The position numbers were made by a program, and so were the translations under genes. This document shows positions 4,819-9,253 of a stretch of 9,253 nucleotides of DNA, one piece after another. Position 1 is the first letter of the stretch, and every line of letters starts with the position of its first letter. The DNA comes from JAMCZU01 sp964479405 (GTDB lineage: Bacteria > Patescibacteriota > UBA1384 > UBA12157 > JAENIV01), in NCBI GenBank assembly GCA_964479405.1, contig CAYZMA010000034.1, positions 1 to 9,253 on the forward strand, in the 5' to 3' direction. The notes under the pieces are model-generated. The model saw only the letters and a list, made by a program, of their open reading frames with translations. It was not told the DNA's origin and did not search any database.

Positions 4819-6915
4819 ATGGCGCGAGAATATTCACTAGAAAAAACCAGAAACATTGGAATTATTGCCCACATTGATGCCGGTAAAACCACCGTCAGTG
4901 AGCGGATTTTGTTTTACACTGGAAAAACCTATAAAATTGGCGAGGTTCACGAAGGCGAAGCGGTGATGGACTGGATGGAGCAAGAGCAGGAAAGAGGCAT
5001 CACCATTACTTCCGCGGCGACGACCTGTTTTTGGGCGACTTACAATAACCCCAAGGAAAAATTTAGATTTAATATTATTGATACCCCGGGTCATATTGAT
5101 TTTACAGCTGAAGTTCAACGATCTCTTCGGGTTCTTGACGGCGCGGTAGTTGTTTTTGACGGCGTCGCCGGGGTGGAACCGCAATCTGAAACAGTTTGGC
5201 ATCAGGCGGATAAGTTTGAAGTCCCACGAATTTGTTTTATTAATAAACTTGATCGGATGGGGGCTGATTTTGATAAAGCTTTTGCTTCAATTAAAGATCG
5301 TTTAACCGATAGCGCTGTGGCAATGCAAATTCCCAACGGCGCCGAAGAGCAGATGACTGAAGTAATTGACCTTTTGGAAATGCGCTCTTATGAATTTTTA
5401 GGCGATAAAGGTCAAGAAGTGAAAGTCAAAGAAATTCCCATTGAGTTTAAAGAAAAAGCCGAAAAATTACATCAAATTTTAATTGAAAAAATTAGCGAAC
5501 AAGATGACGCTCTCCTTACAAAATATCTTGAAGGAACTAAGCCGACGACTTCCGAATTAAAAAAAGCGCTCCGAACAGCAACGATTGCCAATAAATTAGT
5601 ACCGGTTTTTTGTGGTACGGCTTTGAAAAATAAGGGTGTTCAGCCACTGCTTGACGCTGTTATTGATTATTTACCTTCACCTTTAGACATTCCGCCGATC
5701 AGTGGTATTAAGCCCGGAACGGAAGAAGTAATTGAAAGAAAAACCGATGATACCGAACCTTTTGCGGCTTTGGCTTTTAAAGTAGCGGCTGACCCATTTG
5801 TAGGCACTTTAACTTTCTTTCGGGTCTATTCCGGAACTTTAAAATCCGGTTCATACGTTCTCAACTCCAGTAAAGATAAAAAAGAAAGAATCGGTCGAAT
5901 CATGAGACTTCATGCCAATCATCGCGAAGAAGTGCCGGAAGTTTACGCTGGGGAAATTGCCGCCGCTGTTGGTCTAAAAGATACTTTTACTAGCGATACT
6001 TTGTGTGATGAAAAAAATCCTATTATTTTAGAAGTGATTACTTTTCCTGATCCGGTGATTTCGGTGGCAATTGAGCCAAAAACTAAGTCTGATCAAGAGA
6101 AAATGGGGATTGCCTTAAATCGTTTAGCCCAAGAAGATCCGACTTTCCAAGTTAGCAGTAACCATGAAACTGGTCAAACTATTATTGCCGGTATGGGCGA
6201 GCTTCATTTGGAAGTTTTGGTTGACAGAATGAAACGGGAATTTAAGGTGGAAGCTAATGTTGGCGCCCCTCAAGTTGCTTATAAAGAAACCATTAAATCT
6301 GCTGTCAAACAAGAAGGAAAATATATTCGTCAAACCGGCGGTCGGGGGCAATATGGTCATGTTTGGATTGAAATTGCGCCGCGCGAACGGGGCGAAGGCT
6401 TTGAATTTATTGACAAAATTGTCGGCGGGACAATTCCTCGTGAATTTATTCCAGCGGTTGCCAAGGGAATTAAAGAAGCTTTGACCAAGGGTGTGATTGC
6501 CGGTTATCCTTTAGTAGATTTATCAGCCACCTTGTACGATGGTTCTTTTCACGATGTTGATTCGTCGGAACTGGCTTTTCAAATTGCCGGTTCAATGGCT
6601 TTGCAAGATGGGGTTAAAAAAGCCGATCCAGTTTTACTGGAGCCAATTATGAAAGTGGAAGTTGTTACTCCGGAAGAATTTATGGGTGATGTTTTGGGTG
6701 ATTTAAACTCAAAACGATGCCGAATTGAGCAATTGTCGGAACGGTCAAAGTCAAAAGTAATTTCTGCTATGGTGCCATTGGCGGAAATGTTTGGTTATTC
6801 AACCAGTTTAAGATCTCTGACTCAAGGGCGCGCTTCTTATACGATGGAATTTGATCATTATGCCGAAGTGCCGTCTCACATTGCTCAAAAATTGATTGAA
6901 GGAAAAACTAAATAA
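4819..6915 (+). CDS. fusA: Elongation factor G
   Basis: EF-G is the GTPase that drives tRNA-mRNA translocation on the ribosome and helps recycle ribosomes with RRF. The 698-aa length is normal and the protein looks intact. GTPase motifs: G1 AHIDAGKTT (17-25), G2/switch I RGITI (59-63), G3 DTPGH (88-92), G4 NKLD (142-145), G5 CGTALKNKGV (265-274). Domain II follows (about 310-400, including the AFKVAADPFVGTLTFFRVYSG stretch). Domain III has AGMGELHLEVLVDRMKREF (457-475). Domain IV has the tip loop QTGGRGQYGHV (505-515) and GSFHDVDSSELAF (575-587, with the His near the decoding site). Domain V runs to ASYTMEFDHYAEVP. The start ATGGCGCGAGAA is the family N-terminus. The gene is separated from rpsG by 1.3 kb and has its own promoter, unlike the classical str operon. 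Confidence 0.97.
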   Translation: MAREYSLEKTRNIGIIAHIDAGKTTVSERILFYTGKTYKIGEVHEGEAVMDWMEQEQERGITITSAATTCFWATYNNPKEKFRFNIIDTPGHIDFTAEVQRSLRVLDGAVVVFDGVAGVEPQSETVWHQADKFEVPRICFINKLDRMGADFDKAFASIKDRLTDSAVAMQIPNGAEEQMTEVIDLLEMRSYEFLGDKGQEVKVKEIPIEFKEKAEKLHQILIEKISEQDDALLTKYLEGTKPTTSELKKALRTATIANKLVPVFCGTALKNKGVQPLLDAVIDYLPSPLDIPPISGIKPGTEEVIERKTDDTEPFAALAFKVAADPFVGTLTFFRVYSGTLKSGSYVLNSSKDKKERIGRIMRLHANHREEVPEVYAGEIAAAVGLKDTFTSDTLCDEKNPIILEVITFPDPVISVAIEPKTKSDQEKMGIALNRLAQEDPTFQVSSNHETGQTIIAGMGELHLEVLVDRMKREFKVEANVGAPQVAYKETIKSAVKQEGKYIRQTGGRGQYGHVWIEIAPRERGEGFEFIDKIVGGTIPREFIPAVAKGIKEALTKGVIAGYPLVDLSATLYDGSFHDVDSSELAFQIAGSMALQDGVKKADPVLLEPIMKVEVVTPEEFMGDVLGDLNSKRCRIEQLSERSKSKVISAMVPLAEMFGYSTSLRSLTQGRASYTMEFDHYAEVPSHIAQKLIEGKTK

Positions 6916-6945
6916 AAAAATCCGACTATCTTAAGAAAGCCGGAT
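6914..6945 (-). terminator. Intrinsic terminator of the HTH gene
   Basis: On the minus strand a 26-nt imperfect hairpin (6945-6920) begins 4 nt after the TGA of the HTH gene. Its 8-bp outer stem is ATCCGGCT pairing with AGTCGGAT, and it is followed by TTTTTTTATTT. One pair is G-U on this strand but A-C on the other, so it folds better for the minus-strand transcript. The T-run is the complement of the A-run that includes the fusA stop codon. On the + strand no T-run follows, so fusA has no clear intrinsic terminator here. Confidence 0.7.
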
Positions 6946-6949
6946 ATGG

Positions 6950-7735
6950 TCACGAGTTAAATGCCTCTGATGCTAAAAGTGCTTTTAGTCTTTCTATTGT
7001 TTTTGGTTTTAACCGAGTTTCGCCACGATTAACTTTTATTAAGAAATCTTTGAAATCTTTTCCTGTGACAGTTCGGAGTTGTCCTTTTTTTTGATAAGGA
7101 ATATTGTAACTTTCAATCCAATAACTAACAGCTTGATGACTAATATTACAAAAACAAGCGATAGTCGTAAAAGGCACACTTTTTTGAGCAGAATTTAGTA
7201 TTTTTTTGGGATTTCTACGATTATTTCTAATTCTTTCAAAACGTTTTTTTAAAATAGAAAGATTATCATTCCAGTATATATCCAACGCAAGATATCCTTG
7301 TAGGGTTAATTCTGTTGGACCAAAATGACCTTGTTTAGAGTACTTATAAAAACTTGTTTCTTCTGCTCCAATAGCTTTTGCTAAACCGATGGCTATTGTC
7401 CAATTTCGTTCCAGTGATATGACCCTAATTATTTCTATTTGAGGAATAATTATATGGTGATGTCTTTGATGCAGCTTAGATTTGATCTTTTTTCTGTTAA
7501 TATAATAAATAATAGTCTGGTATGGTATTTTAAGATGATCGGCTAGTTCTTTTGGACTACAACCATCAGGGTGATGAAAGATGAAAATAATGTCAGCTTC
7601 GGGTAATTCTTCTGGCTCCAATTCTATTCTTAGAATTATCAACTCTTGCTGATGATTCCCGCAATAGCAAATATCAGGCGGAACGAGCTCCGAAAGAGTT
7701 TTTGGGCAACTAGGAAATTCACATTGTCTTTCCAA
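6950..7735 (-). CDS. Putative DNA-binding regulator, Cys-rich N-terminus plus tandem HTH modules
   Basis: I do not recognise a named family. With the TTG start at 7735-7733 the protein has 261 aa. An upstream in-frame TTG at 7756 would add 7 residues but lacks an RBS and lies only about 8 nt from the predicted TSS. Residues 5-28 hold Cys5-x4-Cys10 and Cys23-x-Cys25-x2-His28, a possible zinc-binding knuckle. Three similar helix-turn-helix stretches follow. Module 1 (about 58-106) has CSPKELADHLKIPYQTIIYY, module 2 (about 111-155) has IGLAKAIGAEETSFYKYSKQ, and module 3 (about 186-235) has IACFCNISHQAVSYWIESY. Each is followed by a short basic or hydrophobic wing, as in MerR/excisionase-type folds. 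It is likely cytoplasmic and binds DNA. It is transcribed divergently from the 295-aa membrane gene, so it may regulate that gene and itself (inference). Its own promoter, RBS and terminator are all visible. Confidence 0.75.
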   Translation of the reverse strand: MERQCEFPSCPKTLSELVPPDICYCGNHQQELIILRIELEPEELPEADIIFIFHHPDGCSPKELADHLKIPYQTIIYYINRKKIKSKLHQRHHHIIIPQIEIIRVISLERNWTIAIGLAKAIGAEETSFYKYSKQGHFGPTELTLQGYLALDIYWNDNLSILKKRFERIRNNRRNPKKILNSAQKSVPFTTIACFCNISHQAVSYWIESYNIPYQKKGQLRTVTGKDFKDFLIKVNRGETRLKPKTIERLKALLASEAFNS

Positions 7736-7740
7736 TAAAA

Positions 7741-7750
7741 TCACCTCTTT
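7741..7750 (-). promoter_or_regulatory. RBS deciding the TTG start of the HTH gene
   Basis: The minus strand reads AAAGAGGTGA, followed by TTTTA and TTG at 7735, about 8 nt from GAGG. For the longer alternative starting at TTG 7756 this SD would lie inside the coding sequence, and nothing purine-rich precedes it. Confidence 0.65.
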
Positions 7751-7770
7751 TGTCAAGTTACGATGGTTAG

Positions 7771-7799
7771 ATTATATTCTATTCTATCAAGATAATCAA
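7771..7799 (-). promoter_or_regulatory. Promoter of the HTH gene
   Basis: On the minus strand: TTGATT (7799-7794), 17-nt spacer, perfect TATAAT (7776-7771). The TSS would be near 7764. The -35 overlaps a direct repeat ATCAAG (7786-7791 and 7795-7800, 9 nt apart), a possible binding site for a regulator. Confidence 0.7.
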
Positions 7800-7830
7800 G
7801 GGTGATATGGATTTGCATTGTTTTTTGTAT

Positions 7831-7836
7831 TATAAT
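7831..7836 (+). promoter_or_regulatory. -10 element of the membrane-protein gene
   Basis: A perfect TATAAT precedes the gene by 21 nt. No good -35 sits 16-18 nt upstream (TGGATT at 7808-7813 is the best), which would fit an activator-dependent or weak promoter. The leader would be only about 15 nt, with AAGGA at 7849-7853 as RBS. Confidence 0.5.
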
Positions 7837-7857
7837 TAATAATGAAAGAAGGATTAA

Positions 7858-8745
7858 ATGGACTATTTAAAAATTTTAAAACGAGCTTTCCAAATTTCAA
7901 TCAGAAATAAGTATCTTTGGATTTTTGGAATTTTAGCCGGTGGCGCCGGTAGTGGTTTTAGCACATCGTTTTCCGATTCGGCCAGTTATTCCGAAAAGTG
8001 GGACAAATATTTCAACCAGATCTCTTTTGAAAATTTTTGGTTTAACTACGGTAATATTATTTTAGTAATTCTGGCTTTTATCTTAATTTTAGGTTTTTTC
8101 TGGGTAATTTTATCTTTCATTGCTCAAGGGGCGATTCTTGGCACGGTTGAAAAAATTGAAAAAGGTCAAAAACATAACTTTTGGATCGGCTTCGCTTTTG
8201 GTTGGCACAAATTTTGGCGTGTTTTTGGTGTTGGCTTAGCCATCTTTTTGATTGTTTTACTTTCTATAATTATTTTAATTTTGCCGATTATTCTTTTTGT
8301 AATCGCTAAAGTTTATGTTTTGGCAATTATCTATGGCATTTTATTCTTTTTTGTTGATTTGGCTTTATGGTTATATTTAGGAATAGTTGCTCCCTATATT
8401 CAAAGAACAGCGGTATTGGGTGACTACGGTGTTTGGAAGGCGGTTTGCTCTTCATGGAAATTCTTCCATAAAAATTGGAAAGAAATTTTAGTTATGTATT
8501 TGCTTCTTATGGCAACTGGCATTGTTGCTGGCATTGCTATGATTCTGGTGGTTTTAATTGTCGGCGGTCTGCTTACTGCTTTAGGTTTTGCTTTGTATTT
8601 GGCTTCGCAGGCGGTTTTTTGGATGTATGTTGCCGTTTTCGGCTTTGCTTTTATTGTTTTAATGTTAATTTTAAGTGGTGTAATTAAAACTTTCAATTCT
8701 TCAGTTTTAACCTTAACTTACTTGGAATTAACTAAAAATTCCTAA
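7858..8745 (+). CDS. Multi-pass membrane protein, unknown function
   Basis: The 295-aa protein is dominated by hydrophobic helices. After an N-terminal amphipathic stretch (MDYLKILKRAFQISIRNKYLWIFGIL) and a short Gly/Ser-rich loop (28-44), probable membrane segments lie at about 65-92, 120-149, 152-180, 208-245 (perhaps two) and 250-275. The motif RNKYLWIFGIL near the start, a loop with GTVEKIEKGQKHNFWIGFAFG (95-115) and VLGDYGVWKAVCSSWKFFHKNWKEIL (186-211) resemble uncharacterised bacterial membrane proteins with internally repeated 'work-domain' helices. I cannot assign a named family. No signal peptidase site, catalytic motif or ATP-binding site is seen. It lies between the divergent HTH gene and tuf, with its own -10, and the downstream tuf promoter begins 5 nt after its stop. 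Coding is certain; function is unknown. Confidence 0.85.
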   Translation: MDYLKILKRAFQISIRNKYLWIFGILAGGAGSGFSTSFSDSASYSEKWDKYFNQISFENFWFNYGNIILVILAFILILGFFWVILSFIAQGAILGTVEKIEKGQKHNFWIGFAFGWHKFWRVFGVGLAIFLIVLLSIIILILPIILFVIAKVYVLAIIYGILFFFVDLALWLYLGIVAPYIQRTAVLGDYGVWKAVCSSWKFFHKNWKEILVMYLLLMATGIVAGIAMILVVLIVGGLLTALGFALYLASQAVFWMYVAVFGFAFIVLMLILSGVIKTFNSSVLTLTYLELTKNS

Positions 8746-8749
8746 GATA

Positions 8750-8778
8750 TTGACGGATAGGTTATTTTTTGTTAATAT
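8750..8778 (+). promoter_or_regulatory. Upstream tuf promoter
   Basis: TTGACG (8750-8755), 17-nt spacer, TAATAT (8773-8778). The -35 is five of six and the -10 four of six. It would give a leader of about 100 nt containing a weak stem AGGGAATT / AATTCCTT (8787-8794 and 8803-8810). Confidence 0.45.
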
Positions 8779-8818
8779 AAAAGCCGAGGGAATTATTTTG
8801 AAAATTCCTTAAAAATTG

Positions 8819-8847
8819 TTGACTTATTATAATTTTCAAGGTATAAT
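8819..8847 (+). promoter_or_regulatory. Main tuf promoter and RBS
   Basis: TTGACT (8819-8824), 17-nt spacer, perfect TATAAT (8842-8847): the best promoter in the window. The TSS would be near 8854. GGAGGT (8873-8878) lies 5 nt before the ATG. This suits a very highly expressed gene. Confidence 0.8.
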
Positions 8848-8883
8848 ATAAAAGTAAAATAAACTTATTAGCGGAGGTACAAA

Positions 8884-9253
8884 ATGGCAGAAAAATTTGA
8901 ACGCACAAAACCCCATGTTAATGTGGGAACTATTGGTCACGTTGACCACGGTAAAACAACTTTAACCGCGGCAATTTTAAAAGTTCAGGCGAAAAAAGGT
9001 TTTGCCCAACCTCGATCAGTTGATCAGATTGATGCCGCTCCTGAAGAAAAAGAACGCGGTATTACAATTGCTACTTGTCATGTTGAGTACGAAACAGAAA
9101 AAAGACACTATGCTCATGTTGACTGTCCGGGACACGCTGACTATGTTAAAAATATGATTACTGGCGCGGCTCAAATGGATGGCGCTATTTTGGTGGTTTC
9201 GGCCGCGGACGGGCCAATGCCTCAAACCAGAGAACATATTCTTTTGGCCCATC
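8884..9253 (+). CDS. tuf: Elongation factor Tu, N-terminal part (runs off window)
   Basis: EF-Tu is the GTPase that delivers aminoacyl-tRNA to the ribosomal A site. The first 123 residues are present, beginning MAEKFERTKPHVNVGTIGHV. GTPase motifs seen: G1 GHVDHGKTT (18-26), switch I with APEEKERGITIAT (52-64), G3 DCPGH (80-84), then ADYVKNMITGAAQMDGAILVV and the DGPMPQTREHILLA stretch. G4 (NKxD) and domains 2-3 lie beyond the window. The start has an excellent RBS and promoter. In the classical str operon tuf follows fusA directly; here about 2 kb with a divergent gene pair separates them. Confidence 0.97.
   Translation, partial: MAEKFERTKPHVNVGTIGHVDHGKTTLTAAILKVQAKKGFAQPRSVDQIDAAPEEKERGITIATCHVEYETEKRHYAHVDCPGHADYVKNMITGAAQMDGAILVVSAADGPMPQTREHILLAH

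Noticed and set aside
6950..6952. UGA recoding (as in Gracilibacteria/SR1)
   Set aside because: TGA ends the HTH gene just before its terminator, and conserved tryptophans are TGG throughout; the standard code fits.
8787..8810. Terminator after the 295-aa membrane gene
   Set aside because: The stem has 8 bp with one G-U pair and an 8-nt loop, is mostly A/T and has no T-run; it is too weak to call.

Overview
The window is an AT-rich bacterial housekeeping region around the RNA polymerase/str-operon junction: the 3' two-thirds of rpoC, then rpsL (S12), rpsG (S7), fusA (EF-G) and the start of tuf (EF-Tu), all on the + strand. Several things are compatible with a Candidate Phyla Radiation (Patescibacteria, possibly Parcubacteria-like) genome: rpoC joined directly to rpsL, an RpoC that stops just after IPAGTG, a small PLDc_N-type membrane protein, and a str operon broken up by small unrecognised genes. 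The phylum is an inference from gene order and protein style, not proven. The standard code fits, since TGA is used as a stop and TGG codes the conserved tryptophans.

Layout: 1-2612 is rpoC, interrupted at about 424-449 by a deletion of about 34 nt that removes the residues just after the catalytic NADFDGDQ motif and shifts frame. 2616-3502 holds rpsL and rpsG, packed with a 3-nt gap and a 1-nt overlap. At 3504-3847 a new promoter, a small hairpin and a perfect Shine-Dalgarno sequence precede an 88-aa two-helix membrane protein. At 3848-4818 the operon is broken: a 16-bp hairpin and a minus-strand orphan gene (147 aa) that has its own promoter, RBS and terminator. This gene is bracketed by two related structured repeats of about 123 bp (3911-4034 and 4576-4700), each with an 11-bp hairpin and a central CGCGATCGCG palindrome. 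fusA (4819-6915) follows with its own near-consensus promoter.

Between fusA and tuf lies a divergent pair. One is a minus-strand DNA-binding protein (about 261 aa) with a Cys-rich N-terminus and apparently three helix-turn-helix modules. The other is a + strand multi-pass membrane protein (295 aa). Their promoters sit back to back in 7757-7857, so the regulator may control itself and the membrane protein. tuf then starts at 8884 behind two good sigma-70 promoters and runs off the window.

Functionally the region is transcription and translation core machinery whose str operon has been split into at least three units (rpoC-rpsL-rpsG; fusA; tuf), with small accessory genes inserted between them. 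The most unusual parts are the repeat-bracketed orphan gene, the triple-HTH regulator with its membrane neighbour, and the rpoC lesion. The lesion may be an assembly or sequencing artefact because the gene is essential.
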